NCBI GenBank assembly: GCA_026713745.1
Contig: JAPONU010000285.1
Location: forward strand, 1 to 39,661
Origin: a bacterium
Lineage (GTDB): Bacteria; Actinomycetota; Acidimicrobiia; Acidimicrobiales; CATQHL01
Direction of reading: 5' to 3'
Length of the DNA stretch: 39,661 nt
Under the pieces are notes generated by a model. The model worked only from the letters and a program-made list of their open reading frames with translations, searched no databases and was not told the origin of the DNA. Shown one piece after another: positions 17,167-26,542 of the stretch (its first letter is position 1; every line of letters begins with the position of its first letter). The translations under genes and the position numbers were made by a program.

Positions 17167-19169
17167 GCTTCATGGGCGGCTCGTATGTGGCCGGCCCGCA
17201 GGGCCCGTCCTCGTCGCAGGCCAACGCCGCTGCCGGGCTGCCGTTCGCCGGCATCCCCGACGAGATGATCGACCGGGCGGCGGACATCCTGGACGCCGAA
17301 CCCACCCACCCCGAGCCCGACGTGGACTTCGCCCACCGGGCCCCCGATGCGCCGCCGCTGTCGCTGCGGACAATGCTCGGCCCCCATTGGCGGCGCGTAC
17401 TGCTGGTGGTGGTTCTCGTGATCGTCGAGGCCGCCGCCACCCAGGCGGGACCCCTGCTGACCCAGATCGGCATCGACGACGGGGTGGCGGCGCGCCGCTT
17501 CGGCGTGCTCGGCATCGTGGTGGCCGTCTACTTCGCCACCGTGGTGGTACACGTGGTGGCCGGCCGCGCCCGCACCGCCCTCGGGGGGCGCCTCGGCGAG
17601 CGTCTCATGTACGTCCTGCGGGTGCGGGTGTTCACCCACTTCCAGCGGATGTCGCTGAACTTCTACACCTCCGAGAAGGCGGGGGTGCTGATGTCCCGCA
17701 TGACCAGCGACGTCGAGGCCCTCACGATGTTGCTGCAGGAAGGGCTCGTGATGATGGTCGTGCAGGGGTTGACCCTGGCGGTCATCACCGGCGTGCTGTT
17801 CTACCTGCACGTTCCGCTGGCGGCTCTCACCGTGGGCGTCGTGGTGCCGGTCACCTTGCTGCTTTCGCTGTGGTTCCGCCGCTCCTCGGAGCGGGGCTAC
17901 AACCGGGTCCGCGACCGCATCGCCGCCGTGCTGGCCGACCTGGCGGAGAGCCTCGCCGGTATCCGGACCATCACCGCCTACAACCGCCGGCACCGCAACA
18001 TCGCCCAGCACCAGGGCGTCGTGAGCGACCACGAGGAGGCCAACGTCTACACCACGCGGGTCTCCTCGCTGTACGCCGCGGCCGCCGAGGGTGTCGGCAT
18101 CGTCGGTCAGGCGGTTGTTCTGGGGGTGGGCGGCTGGCTGGTGATCGACGGCCGCCTCACCCTCGGCGTCCTCACCGCATTCGCCCTCTACCTGACGGCG
18201 TTCTTCGCCCCCATCGGCCAGCTCGTCATGCTCTACAACGCCTACCAGCAAGGGCAGTCCGCCACCGCCAAGCTCCGGGAGCTGCTCGAGCGGCAACCCG
18301 ACGTGGCCGAGGCGCCCGACGCCGTGCCGCTGGGCCCCATCGAGGGCCGGATCACCTTCGAGGCCGTGTCGTTCTCCTATGACGCCGGCGAGCCGGTGCT
18401 GCGGGACGTGAACCTCGACGTCCCCGCGGGCGGCAGCCTCTCGGTCGTCGGCGCAACCGGCGCAGGCAAGTCCACGATCGCCAAGCTGGCGGTGCGCTTC
18501 TACGACCCCGACGAGGGCACGGTGCGGATCGACGGTACCGACCTGCGCAGCGTGCAGCTGGACTCGCTGCGCCGCCAGTTCGGCGTCGTGCCCCAGGAGC
18601 CGTTCCTGTTCAACGGCACCATCGGGGACAACATCCGATTCGCCCGCCCCGACGCCGGTGACGACGAGGTGGCCGAGGCCTGCCGGGTCGTGGGCCTCGG
18701 GGACTTCGTGGCGTCGCTCCCCGACGGCCTGGACACGCCCTGCCACGAGCGCGGCGCCTCGCTCTCGGCCGGGGAGCGCCAACTGCTGGCCCTCGCCCGG
18801 GCCTTCCTGGCCCGACCGCGCGTGCTGATCCTGGACGAGGCCACTTCCAACCTGGATCTGCGCTCGGAGGCTCAGGTGGAGCGGGCGCTGGACGCCGTGC
18901 TGGAGGGGCGGACCGCCGTGATCGTGGCACACCGTCTGGCCACCGCAATGCGCGCCGACCGGATCGCCGTGGTGGACAATGGACGGATCGCAGAGATCGG
19001 CAGTCACGACGAACTGGTGGCCGCCGGCGGTCTGTACGCCGGCATGTACGCCGCCTGGGAGGCCCACGCCGCAGGCAACGGCGCGCCACCGGCACCTGTC
19101 CCCGTAGGCGACGGCGCGGCCCCGGCAACTTCTCCCGCAGGCGTCGACCCTCAGGGTGTGGACCGATGA
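17163..19169 (+). CDS. ABC exporter half-transporter with catalytic ATP site (subunit B of the heterodimer)
   Basis: The 668-residue product has a roughly 70-residue soluble N-terminal extension, a six-helix exporter domain (from about LGPHWRRVLLVVVLVIV) and an ATPase domain with Walker A GATGAGKST (from residue 430), Q-loop VVPQEPFLF, signature LSAGE (534-538), Walker B LILDEATSNLD with catalytic Glu559, and an H-loop in IVAHRLATAM. The Walker motifs are intact but the signature is altered, exactly complementary to subunit A. The pair therefore forms one consensus and one degenerate site, as in known heterodimeric exporters of the TM287/288 and TmrAB type. The GTG start overlaps the previous stop (GTGA), and the stop overlaps the next ATG (ATGA). 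A Pro/Ala-rich C-terminal tail follows the ATPase domain. Confidence 0.92.
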   Translation: MSFMGGSYVAGPQGPSSSQANAAAGLPFAGIPDEMIDRAADILDAEPTHPEPDVDFAHRAPDAPPLSLRTMLGPHWRRVLLVVVLVIVEAAATQAGPLLTQIGIDDGVAARRFGVLGIVVAVYFATVVVHVVAGRARTALGGRLGERLMYVLRVRVFTHFQRMSLNFYTSEKAGVLMSRMTSDVEALTMLLQEGLVMMVVQGLTLAVITGVLFYLHVPLAALTVGVVVPVTLLLSLWFRRSSERGYNRVRDRIAAVLADLAESLAGIRTITAYNRRHRNIAQHQGVVSDHEEANVYTTRVSSLYAAAAEGVGIVGQAVVLGVGGWLVIDGRLTLGVLTAFALYLTAFFAPIGQLVMLYNAYQQGQSATAKLRELLERQPDVAEAPDAVPLGPIEGRITFEAVSFSYDAGEPVLRDVNLDVPAGGSLSVVGATGAGKSTIAKLAVRFYDPDEGTVRIDGTDLRSVQLDSLRRQFGVVPQEPFLFNGTIGDNIRFARPDAGDDEVAEACRVVGLGDFVASLPDGLDTPCHERGASLSAGERQLLALARAFLARPRVLILDEATSNLDLRSEAQVERALDAVLEGRTAVIVAHRLATAMRADRIAVVDNGRIAEIGSHDELVAAGGLYAGMYAAWEAHAAGNGAPPAPVPVGDGAAPATSPAGVDPQGVDR

Positions 19170-19963
19170 GCCCAGGGCCTTCCCCGGCGCTGCGACTCAG
19201 CGATGTCGGGGTTGTTCGCGACCGGCGGCCGTTGCTCGTCGGCGTGGACTGGACGGTGGAGCAGGGCGAGCGCTGGGTGGTCCTCGGCCCGAACGGGGCC
19301 GGCAAGTCCACGTTGCTGCGAGTGGCGGCCCTCTACCTGCATCCCACGCTGGGAACCGTGGAGGTCCTGGGACGGCGCCTGGGCCGTGTCGACGTGCGCC
19401 GCATGCGTCATCGCGTGGGCTACGCCTCGGCCATGCTCTCCGACCGCATCCGCCCGACGATCAGCGCCCTGGACGCGGTCATGACCGCCCGCCACGGCGC
19501 CCTGGAGCCGTGGTGGCACAGCTACGACGATGCCGACCGGCAGCGTGCCGCCGACCTGCTGGAACGGATGGGCTGCAGCCACCTCGCCGGCCAGCAGTTC
19601 GGCCTGCTCTCCTCGGGTGAGCGGCAGCGGGTGCAGATCGCCCGCACCCTCATGACCCAGCCCGGCTTGGTGCTGCTGGACGAGCCCACCGCCGCCCTGG
19701 ACCTGGCCGGGCGGGAGGAATTGGTGCGTACGCTGGACGCCCTCAGCGCCGACCCCGCCACGCCACCCACTGTGCTCGTGACCCACCACGTCGAGGAGAT
19801 CCCGGCGGGCTTCGACCATGCGCTGCTGCTCCGCGAGGGCCAAGTGGTCGGAGCAGGCCCCATCGGCGAGGTGCTAACGGCTGAGCGCCTCAGCCACTGC
19901 TTCGGCATCGAGCTGGAACTCGAGCACAACCGGGGCCGCTGGTGGGCCCACGCCGCCGACTAA
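19166..19963 (+). CDS. Stand-alone ABC ATP-binding protein coupled to the exporter pair
   Basis: The 265-residue product is a single ATPase domain: Walker A GPNGAGKST, Q-loop region VGYASAMLSDRI, signature LSSGERQRVQIARTLM, Walker B LVLLDEPTAALDLAG, and an H-loop in VTHHVEEIP. The layout resembles YlmA/ModF-like single-domain ATPases and not exporter ATPases. It has no membrane domain, and no separate permease gene is near. Its ATG overlaps the TGA of the exporter subunit (ATGA), so its dosage is tied to that operon. Whether it works with an unlinked permease, with the exporter, or as a soluble ATPase cannot be decided. The gene ends convergent to kynA, leaving 61 bp between the stops, in which no clear terminator hairpin is seen. 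Confidence 0.88.
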   Translation: MSPGPSPALRLSDVGVVRDRRPLLVGVDWTVEQGERWVVLGPNGAGKSTLLRVAALYLHPTLGTVEVLGRRLGRVDVRRMRHRVGYASAMLSDRIRPTISALDAVMTARHGALEPWWHSYDDADRQRAADLLERMGCSHLAGQQFGLLSSGERQRVQIARTLMTQPGLVLLDEPTAALDLAGREELVRTLDALSADPATPPTVLVTHHVEEIPAGFDHALLLREGQVVGAGPIGEVLTAERLSHCFGIELELEHNRGRWWAHAAD

Positions 19964-20024
19964 CCCCAGGCGATGAGGCACGTGGGGATCGCATGTTCGT
20001 GGAGCCCCCGTCCACTTTGGACGC

Positions 20025-20828
20025 CTAGAAGGAGGCGCGGATGGCCCAGAGATCGGGGAAGGCGGGGCGCATGATCGTGGTGCGGAGGTAGGCGGCCCCG
20101 TCGGAGTCGCCCGTGCCTCGTTTGGTACCGATCGTGCGTTGCACCATCATCACGTGCCGGTACCGCCACTCCATGAATCCCTCGTCGAAGTCGGTCAGGA
20201 GTTCGCAGATCTCCAGCAGCGCCGGGTGGGACCGGTAGATCCCGAGGAGGGTGGCCTGCACTTCCGGCGAAGGCTGGTGCGAGAGCTTGACGTCGCGGTT
20301 GAGCACCGAGGCCGGGATGGCGAACCCCTTCCTGGCGAGGAACCGGACGAAGGCGTCCCAGACGGTCCGCTCCCGCAACCTGCGCTCGAGCCGGTCGCGA
20401 GCGTCCGCGTCGGTGTCGAGGAGGTCGAGATGGGACACGTCGAACTGGCCGAGCAGGATCTCGAGTTCGCGGAACTGGACGGACTGGAACCCGCTGGCGT
20501 TCTCCAGGAACGGGCGGAACGAGGCGAACTCCAGCGGGGTCATGGTCTCGAGCACGTCGAGCTGGGCGACGAGGGTCTTGAGGATCTTGAGCACGCGTTT
20601 CAGTTGGTGGGCGCCCCTGGACGGCGCGTCGCCGTCGAGGTGGCCGCACAGGGCGTCGAGTTCGTGCAGGACCTGCTTGAACCAGAGTTCGTACACCTGG
20701 TGGACGACGATGAACAGCGTCTCGTCGTGTTCGGGCTCGCCGCTGTCCGGATCAACGGAGCGGCACTGCTGCAACGACAGCAACTCGGGAATCCGCAGGT
20801 ACGACCCGTAGGTGAGATCGTCGCTCAT
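20025..20828 (-). CDS. kynA: Tryptophan 2,3-dioxygenase
   Basis: This haem enzyme opens the indole ring of L-tryptophan to N-formylkynurenine, the first step of the kynurenine pathway. The 267-residue product begins LTYGSYLRIPELLSLQ and carries the active-site segment FIVVHQVYELWFKQVLHELD, the FASFRPFLENASGFQSVQFR segment, the proximal haem histidine in WRYRHVMMVQRTIG and the substrate loop GTGDSDGAAYL; all are hallmark motifs. The start is the ATG at 20828, 13 nt after the kmo stop; the track start (20897) adds a Pro/Cys tail that overlaps kmo and is unlike the family. It is the last gene of the minus-strand kynurenine cluster. A kynurenine formamidase gene is not in the window. The gene ends with TAG. 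Confidence 0.95.
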   Translation of the reverse strand: MSDDLTYGSYLRIPELLSLQQCRSVDPDSGEPEHDETLFIVVHQVYELWFKQVLHELDALCGHLDGDAPSRGAHQLKRVLKILKTLVAQLDVLETMTPLEFASFRPFLENASGFQSVQFRELEILLGQFDVSHLDLLDTDADARDRLERRLRERTVWDAFVRFLARKGFAIPASVLNRDVKLSHQPSPEVQATLLGIYRSHPALLEICELLTDFDEGFMEWRYRHVMMVQRTIGTKRGTGDSDGAAYLRTTIMRPAFPDLWAIRASF

Positions 20829-20841
20829 CGGGGCCGTCGAA

Positions 20842-22239
20842 TCACACCGACAGGGCGTCGGACCGAGCCAGCGGGTCGGGTTGGGGCAGGGGCGCAAGCT
20901 CGGCGACGAGTTCGGCCGCCCGACCCAAGTCGATATCGGCGAGCGATGCCCGGCCCGCCGTGAGTTCGTCGAGGATCTCAGCCTGGCGGGCGGCGCGCGC
21001 CGCGGCCTCGGCGTAAGGCATCGTCGAGAACATCACCATGTTGTAGCGCGGGCTGAGACGGTCGGGATACCGGCGCTGGAGTTCCAGCGCCAACTCACGG
21101 CGGATCACGTAGCGGGGGTCCATCACGCCCGCTCGCATCTCCAGATAGTTGTCGAGCGCCATGTCGGCGATGGCGTCGGCGTTGGGTTTCCGCTCCGCCT
21201 CGAACGCGGCGAAAGCCTCGGCGGTGTCGTCGGGCCGATCGCGGAGATGGCGGTCGAGGGCGCGCGCCGACTCCATGGCCAGGTTCATCCCTTGCCCATG
21301 GAAGGGAACGATGGCGTGCGCCGCATCGCCGACGAGCACGGCCCTGTCGCCCAGCGACCAGCCAGTGCAGCGCATCGTGGCGAGCCGGCCAGCGGGGTTC
21401 GCGAAGAACTGCTCGACGAGGTCGGGGACCATGGCCACGAGGTCGGGAAACTCCCGCTTGAAGAACTCCGACACCGCTTCGGGGTCCGCCGACGAAGCGA
21501 AGCCTCCGTCTCCGGTGTTGGGCGCGAACAGGGTGGCGGTGAAGTCGCCTTCGGGGTTGGGCAGCGCGATCAGCATGAACTCCCCGCGCGGCCAGATGTG
21601 CAGCGCATGCGGATCGAGGCGGAACCCGTCGCCGCGGGCCGGTGGAATCTGCAACTCCTTGTACCCGTGGTCGAGCCAGTCGACCTCCGCCCTGCCCCCG
21701 TTGGCGGCCACGATCGCTCGGCGGAGGTCCGAGCCGGCCCCGTCGGCCCCGAAGACGGTGCCGAACCGCACGGTGCGCGCCTCGCCGTTCGGGCCGGCGA
21801 CGGTGATCGTGCCCGCCGCGAGATCGACCCCCCGGACGGGGCTCTCGAAGGAGATCTCAACCCGGCCGGTGGCTTCGGCGGCGTCGAGCAGGACGGCATT
21901 GAGACCGCGCCGGGACACCGAGTGGATGACCTCACCGGCGCGTGTGCCGTAGGGCTGCAGCACCGGCTCATCGCCGGCGTGGATCATCCGGCCCCGCATG
22001 GGAATCGTGATGGCGTCGACCCGCTCGATCACGCCGACGTCGACGAGTGGGACGATCCCGCGGGTGGCGAGGGCCAGGTTGATGGATCGGCCCGCGGGGA
22101 TCTCCGCCCGGCGGATGTCGGGTCGAGCCTCGTAGACGGTCACACGGTGTCGGCGCCGGGCTAGATAGATGGCCATCAGGGCCCCGGCCGGCCCGGCGCC
22201 GACCACGACGACCGGGCCGCGCTCGCCGAACGAGCTCAT
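20842..22239 (-). CDS. kmo: Kynurenine 3-monooxygenase
   Basis: This FAD/NADPH hydroxylase converts kynurenine to 3-hydroxykynurenine. The 465-residue product has the N-terminal Rossmann motif VVVVGAGPAGALMAIYLARR, the kynurenine-monooxygenase signature IPAGRSINLALATRG, a FGADGAGSDLRRA segment (DG motif) and GDAAHAIVPFHGQGMNLAMES (GD motif). Length is normal for bacterial enzymes. The ATG overlaps the last bases of kynU (ATGA), so translation is coupled to that gene, and tryptophan dioxygenase follows 13 nt after its stop. The order kynU-kmo-kynA on one transcript means the three core enzymes are made together. Most bacterial anthranilate-type kynurenine pathways lack kmo, so its presence marks the 3-hydroxy branch. 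Confidence 0.95.
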   Translation of the reverse strand: MSSFGERGPVVVVGAGPAGALMAIYLARRRHRVTVYEARPDIRRAEIPAGRSINLALATRGIVPLVDVGVIERVDAITIPMRGRMIHAGDEPVLQPYGTRAGEVIHSVSRRGLNAVLLDAAEATGRVEISFESPVRGVDLAAGTITVAGPNGEARTVRFGTVFGADGAGSDLRRAIVAANGGRAEVDWLDHGYKELQIPPARGDGFRLDPHALHIWPRGEFMLIALPNPEGDFTATLFAPNTGDGGFASSADPEAVSEFFKREFPDLVAMVPDLVEQFFANPAGRLATMRCTGWSLGDRAVLVGDAAHAIVPFHGQGMNLAMESARALDRHLRDRPDDTAEAFAAFEAERKPNADAIADMALDNYLEMRAGVMDPRYVIRRELALELQRRYPDRLSPRYNMVMFSTMPYAEAAARAARQAEILDELTAGRASLADIDLGRAAELVAELAPLPQPDPLARSDALSV

Positions 22240-23540
22240 CGGGCCGCGTCGTGGAGGGCGCTGTCCAGGATGTCGACGAAGCGACGGATGTCAGCGAAGG
22301 TGTTGTAGAGCGGCACCGGCGCCACGCGGATCACGTCGGGTGAGCGCCAGTCACAGGCCACACCGGCCTGCTGCAGTGCCTGATGAACGGCACGGCCGTC
22401 GAGGCCGGGTTCCCGGACCCGCAGCGAGTGCTGACAGCCGCGCTCGGCCGGCATGGTCGGGGTGATCGTTTCGATGCGGTCACCGATCACCTCGGCAAGT
22501 AGAAAGTCGAGGTACTGGATCTGCTGTTCCGACTTCGCCCGCAGCGGCACCATTCCCCCCGCCCGATCGAAGACGTCCAGCGACGCCCGCAGGGGCGCCA
22601 TGGCGAGGATGGGCGGGTTCGAGAGCTGCCAGGACTCGACGGTGGGAGCCGGATCGAAGACTGTGCCCATCTCGAAGCGGGTCTCGGCGCGGTGCCCCCA
22701 CCAGCCCAGGAGTTTGGGGAGTGAGCGATCGCCCGCGTAACGCTCGTGCACGAAGGCACCCCCGACACCACCGGGACCGCCATTGAGGTACTTGTAGCTG
22801 CACCAGATGGCGAAGTCCACGTCCCAGTCGTGCAACGCCAGCGGCACGTTTCCCACGGCGTGCGCCAGGTCGAAGCCGACCCGGGCTCCGACGCCGTGGG
22901 CCGCCGCGGTGATCTCGGTCATCGGCAGGACCTGGCCGGTGTAGTACTGCACGCCGGGCAGCAGCACGAGCGCCAGCTCGGCGCCGTGGGTGGCGATCAG
23001 GGCCAGGAGGTCGTCACGCCGCAGCGCCTCCTCGCCCGCCCTCGGCCGGGCGAGGACCAGCGACCCCGCGGGTTCGTGTCCCCGCTGGCGGATCTGGCTC
23101 TCGACGGCGAAATGGTCGCTGGGGAAGGCGCCGGCCTCGATGAGGACCTTGTGCCGGGCGGGGGTGGGATCGTAGAAGCTCACCATCAGCAGGTGCAGGT
23201 TGACGGTGAGGGAGTTCATGGCCACGACCTCGCTGGGGCGGCCGCCGACCAGTCGCCCCAGCGAACCGGTCAACAACTCGTGATACGGCACCCACGCCTC
23301 CTCGCCGGCGAAGTGCCCGGCCGCGCCCAGGCGAGCCCACCGTTCCAACTCGGCGTTCACGTAGCCGGCAGCCGCCCGGGGCACCGCTCCCAGCGAGTTG
23401 CCGGCCAGATAGATCTGCGGCGACCCGTCGGGGCCCTCCGGAAGGTGAAACTCGTGACGGAATGTCGCCAACGGATCAGCGGCGTCAAGGGCCGTCGCCG
23501 CCTCGGCGCCGACGCTGAAGGAGAGGTCCGTCCCGGTCAT
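22236..23540 (-). CDS. kynU: Kynureninase
   Basis: This PLP enzyme cleaves (3-hydroxy)kynurenine to (3-hydroxy)anthranilate and alanine. The 434-residue product has YLAGNSLGAVPRAA near the N-terminus, EVVAMNSLTVNLHLLMVSFY, FPSDHFAVESQIRQRG, a DLAHAVGNVPLALHDWDVDF segment and the PLP-lysine motif IWCSYKYLNGGPGGVGGAF, all characteristic of kynureninase. The start is ATG 23540 with no strong ribosome-binding site. The stop overlaps the kmo start. It follows the 3-hydroxyanthranilate dioxygenase gene after 91 bp that hold a 7-bp GC hairpin. Together with kmo and the dioxygenase it completes the route from tryptophan to the quinolinate precursor. Confidence 0.95.
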   Translation of the reverse strand: MTGTDLSFSVGAEAATALDAADPLATFRHEFHLPEGPDGSPQIYLAGNSLGAVPRAAAGYVNAELERWARLGAAGHFAGEEAWVPYHELLTGSLGRLVGGRPSEVVAMNSLTVNLHLLMVSFYDPTPARHKVLIEAGAFPSDHFAVESQIRQRGHEPAGSLVLARPRAGEEALRRDDLLALIATHGAELALVLLPGVQYYTGQVLPMTEITAAAHGVGARVGFDLAHAVGNVPLALHDWDVDFAIWCSYKYLNGGPGGVGGAFVHERYAGDRSLPKLLGWWGHRAETRFEMGTVFDPAPTVESWQLSNPPILAMAPLRASLDVFDRAGGMVPLRAKSEQQIQYLDFLLAEVIGDRIETITPTMPAERGCQHSLRVREPGLDGRAVHQALQQAGVACDWRSPDVIRVAPVPLYNTFADIRRFVDILDSALHDAAR

Positions 23541-23563
23541 GGCCCCGGGAGCCGGGGATCGCA

Positions 23564-23588
23564 GGCCCCCGGTTGGCCGCAGGGGGCC
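23564..23588. other. GC-rich hairpin between the hydroxyanthranilate dioxygenase and kynureninase genes
   Basis: GGCCCCC (23564-23570) and GGGGGCC (23582-23588) form a perfect 7-bp stem with an 11-nt loop. No T-tract follows on either strand, so it is not a typical terminator. It may stabilise or process the polycistronic mRNA, or may be chance in GC-rich DNA. Confidence 0.3.
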
Positions 23589-23631
23589 CGTCGCCGGCGG
23601 GACATCACAGGTTTCCCGGCCGTCCCGGGCC

Positions 23632-24192
<561 letters not shown>

Positions 24193-24220
24193 CTATTGGT
24201 CTCGGGCTGGGTTCGAGCGC

Positions 24221-24898
24221 TCACAGCCGCAGTCCGCACTGTTCGAAGGCCTCCCGCGTGGCGGCTTTCTCCCCCTCGGTCAACTCCAGCAGCGGCGGGC
24301 GGACCCGGCCTCCCACCTGGCCAACCAACTCCTGCCAGTACTTCTGGTGGGCATGGGGTTTCTCCGGGGGTCTGGTGTCGCGCAGCGCTCGGCGCACCGG
24401 GTCCAGGCTCTCGCTGATGCGGCGCGCCCCGGCGGCGTCGCCGGCCAGCGCCGCCTGCGTGTAGTCGTGCATGCGCCGGTCGGTGGCAGTCTGCAACAGG
24501 AAGGGCGGCGACGAGCACAGGTACAGCTTCCATCCCAATTCGAGGATGTTGTCGAGCCACTCGCCCTCCGAGGCGGTGCTCACCGCGATGCGATCGGAGG
24601 CCAACCCGGTGAGTTCGGCATACATCGGGCGGGGCACGCTGTACTTGATGGCCACCACGTTGTCCAGGTCGGCCAGCCGGTCACAGAGCCCCGGCGACAT
24701 GAGGTACCCGCTGTCGGGGTGGCTCCACAGCGCAATCGCGATGTCGACAGTCTCCGAGATCGTCTTGTAGTACCGAAAGACGGTCTCATCCACCTCCGAG
24801 ACGAAGTGCAACCTCGGGGCGTGCACGACGATGTAGTCCGCCCCGACTTCCTGAGCGTGCCGGGCGTAGGCCTTGGCGTCACCTCTGGCGTATTCCAT
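24221..24898 (-). pseudogene. 5'-truncated dihydrodipicolinate synthase/N-acetylneuraminate lyase family gene
   Basis: The 225-residue frame matches the middle and C-terminal part of DapA-family aldolases. It begins at the helix before strand 4 (YARHAQEVGADYIVVHAPRL), keeps the Schiff-base lysine in DNVVAIKYSVPRP, and ends with the usual helical tail. Family members are about 290-310 residues; roughly 75 N-terminal residues, including the GTTGE-type phosphate/pyruvate motif, are absent. Upstream in frame (to 24945) there is no start codon and no DapA-like sequence, because the aldehyde dehydrogenase gene ends there. The ATG has no ribosome-binding site. The usual YNxP tyrosine segment is LWSHPDSG. 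The barrel cannot be complete, so this is probably a relic of a pyruvate-dependent lyase, though a divergent short protein is possible. Confidence 0.68.
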
Positions 24899-24918
24899 GG
24901 CGTGCTGGGGCCCCGCAG

Positions 24919-26355
24919 CTACACGATCGAGATGCTGTGGGAGACATTCTTGACGACCATGTAGTTGTGCAGGCCCTCCAGCCCGCCCTCCCGGCCGTAG
25001 CCGCTGGACTTCACGCCGCCGAACGGCGTCTCGGGAACCGAGGCCTCGAGCGTGTTGATCGACAGGTTCCCGGCCTCAACCCGTTCGACCATCTGCTCCA
25101 CATAGTCCGCACGGTTGGTGAACCCGTAGGCCGCCAGCCCGTAGGGCACCGAGTTGGCGCACTCGATGGCCTCATCCAGCGAACCCACCCTGTTGACGGC
25201 GGCGAGGGGCCCGAACGGTTCCTCCTGCATCACCCGGGCGTCGCCGGGCACCTCCGCCAGCACCGTCGGCTGGAAGAAGTAGCCGGAGGTTCCGACCCTG
25301 TCCCCGCCTGTGGTGACGGTCGCCCCCTTGGCGCGCGCGTCGGCCACGAAGCCGGCCAGCGCCGCCAGACGGCGGTCGTTGGCCAGCGGACCCATCTCGG
25401 TGCCGGGCTCCATGCCGTCGCCGACCACCACCGCGGCGGCGCGCTCGGTGAAGACGTCCAGGAATTCGTCGAAGATGCTGTCGTGGACGAAGAACCGCGT
25501 CGGCGACGTGCAGACCTGCCCGGCATTGCGCATCTTGCGCACCGCTGAACTGGCCGCGGCGGCGCGCACGTCGGTGTCCTCGCAGACGATCACCGGTGCG
25601 TGACCTCCGAGTTCCATCAGCACCGGGGTCATGTTGTCGGCGGCCAGCCCCGTGAGCCGCCGGCCCACCGCCGTGGATCCGGTGAAGGCAACCAGCCGGA
25701 TCGCCTCGTGGGGGATCAGGTACTCGGAGATCTCCGACGGTACGCCGAAGACCGCGTTCAGCACACCCGGCGGCAGGCCCGCATCTGCGAAGGCCCGGGC
25801 GATGTGCATGGCGCCCGCCGGCGTCTCCTCCGATGGCTTGAGAATGATGGAGCAGCCCGCCGCCAGGGCACCCGCCACCTTGCGGGCCGGCTGGCTCATC
25901 GGGAAGTTCCAGGGCGAGAAGGCGGCCACTGGCCCGATGGGCTGCTGGTGGACCACATAGTTGATGCCCGGCCCGCTCGGGATCACGCGGCCGTAGGCAC
26001 GGACCACCTCACCGGCGTCCCACTCGAGGAACTCGCAGCCCCGGATGACCTCCATGCGGGCCTGCCGGTAGGGCTTGCCGTGCTCGAGGGTGATGTCGCG
26101 GGCGATCTCGTCTTGGCGCTCGCGCATCAGGGCCGCCGCTTTGCGCAGGACGTCGGCCCGGTCCCTGGGGGCGGTCCGGCTCCAGACACCGAACCCCTTC
26201 GAGGCCGCCTCCAGGGCATCGTCAAGGTCCTGCGGGGCGGCGCAGGCAACCCTGCCGATGACCTGCTCGTTCGCCGGGTTGACCACCGGCAGGTCATCCG
26301 CCGTCGTACGCCACGAACCGCCGATGAAGAGCCCGGTATCGGGATAGTTGGTCAT
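24919..26355 (-). CDS. NAD(P)-dependent aldehyde dehydrogenase (succinate-/ketoglutarate-semialdehyde dehydrogenase-like)
   Basis: The 478-residue product has a full ALDH layout: oxyanion Asn in AAFSPWNFPMSQPARKVAGA, NAD-binding lysine in ILKPSEETPAGA, AFTGSTAVGRRLTGLAADN, catalytic Glu in LMELGGHAPVIV, catalytic Cys in NAGQVCTSPTRFFVHDSIF, and EEPFGPLAAVNRV. The start ATG 26355 has GAGG 8 nt upstream; the track start at 26484 runs through the MarR remnant. Position at the head of the kynurenine cluster allows a role on 2-aminomuconate semialdehyde, whereas a DapA-like partner would suit a ketoglutarate semialdehyde; the sequence alone resembles the latter group. The ALDH identity is certain, the substrate is not. 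It ends with TAG 20 bp before the DapA-like fragment. Confidence 0.92.
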   Translation of the reverse strand: MTNYPDTGLFIGGSWRTTADDLPVVNPANEQVIGRVACAAPQDLDDALEAASKGFGVWSRTAPRDRADVLRKAAALMRERQDEIARDITLEHGKPYRQARMEVIRGCEFLEWDAGEVVRAYGRVIPSGPGINYVVHQQPIGPVAAFSPWNFPMSQPARKVAGALAAGCSIILKPSEETPAGAMHIARAFADAGLPPGVLNAVFGVPSEISEYLIPHEAIRLVAFTGSTAVGRRLTGLAADNMTPVLMELGGHAPVIVCEDTDVRAAAASSAVRKMRNAGQVCTSPTRFFVHDSIFDEFLDVFTERAAAVVVGDGMEPGTEMGPLANDRRLAALAGFVADARAKGATVTTGGDRVGTSGYFFQPTVLAEVPGDARVMQEEPFGPLAAVNRVGSLDEAIECANSVPYGLAAYGFTNRADYVEQMVERVEAGNLSINTLEASVPETPFGGVKSSGYGREGGLEGLHNYMVVKNVSHSISIV

Positions 26356-26365
26356 CGCGCAATCC

Positions 26366-26512
26366 TCAATTCCGTACCGTAATGGTCGCCAGTTCAATGC
26401 TGCAGGACAGCAACTGGTACGAGCGGTGCAGCAGGAACGGCAGGTAGCTCCGGAGGAACCCGTCATCGGTCTCCCGCCCGTCAACGCCGAGGCCTGTGTT
26501 CTCTTCGCTCAT
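26366..26512 (-). pseudogene. N-terminal remnant of a MarR-family transcriptional regulator
   Basis: The 48-residue frame starts MSEENTGLGVDG and contains LRSYLPFLLHRSYQLLS, which looks like helix 1 of MarR regulators (typically F-L-x-x-Y-L-P-Y-L-L-x-R-A). The likeness stops after about residue 37, and the frame ends within 11 residues (ATITVRN). The winged-helix DNA-binding part is missing, and the ALDH ribosome-binding site begins at once. It therefore looks like a 5' gene fragment left by a deletion fused to the ALDH leader. A genuine small protein is the alternative. It may still be transcribed as the leader of the kynurenine operon. Confidence 0.5.
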
Positions 26513-26542
26513 ACCAGTCTGAGTACCACAGATCGGCGGGCA

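Noticed and set aside
19964-20024. Bidirectional terminator between the ABC ATPase and kynA
   Set aside because: Only imperfect G/C pairing and no T-tract on either strand; not enough to call.
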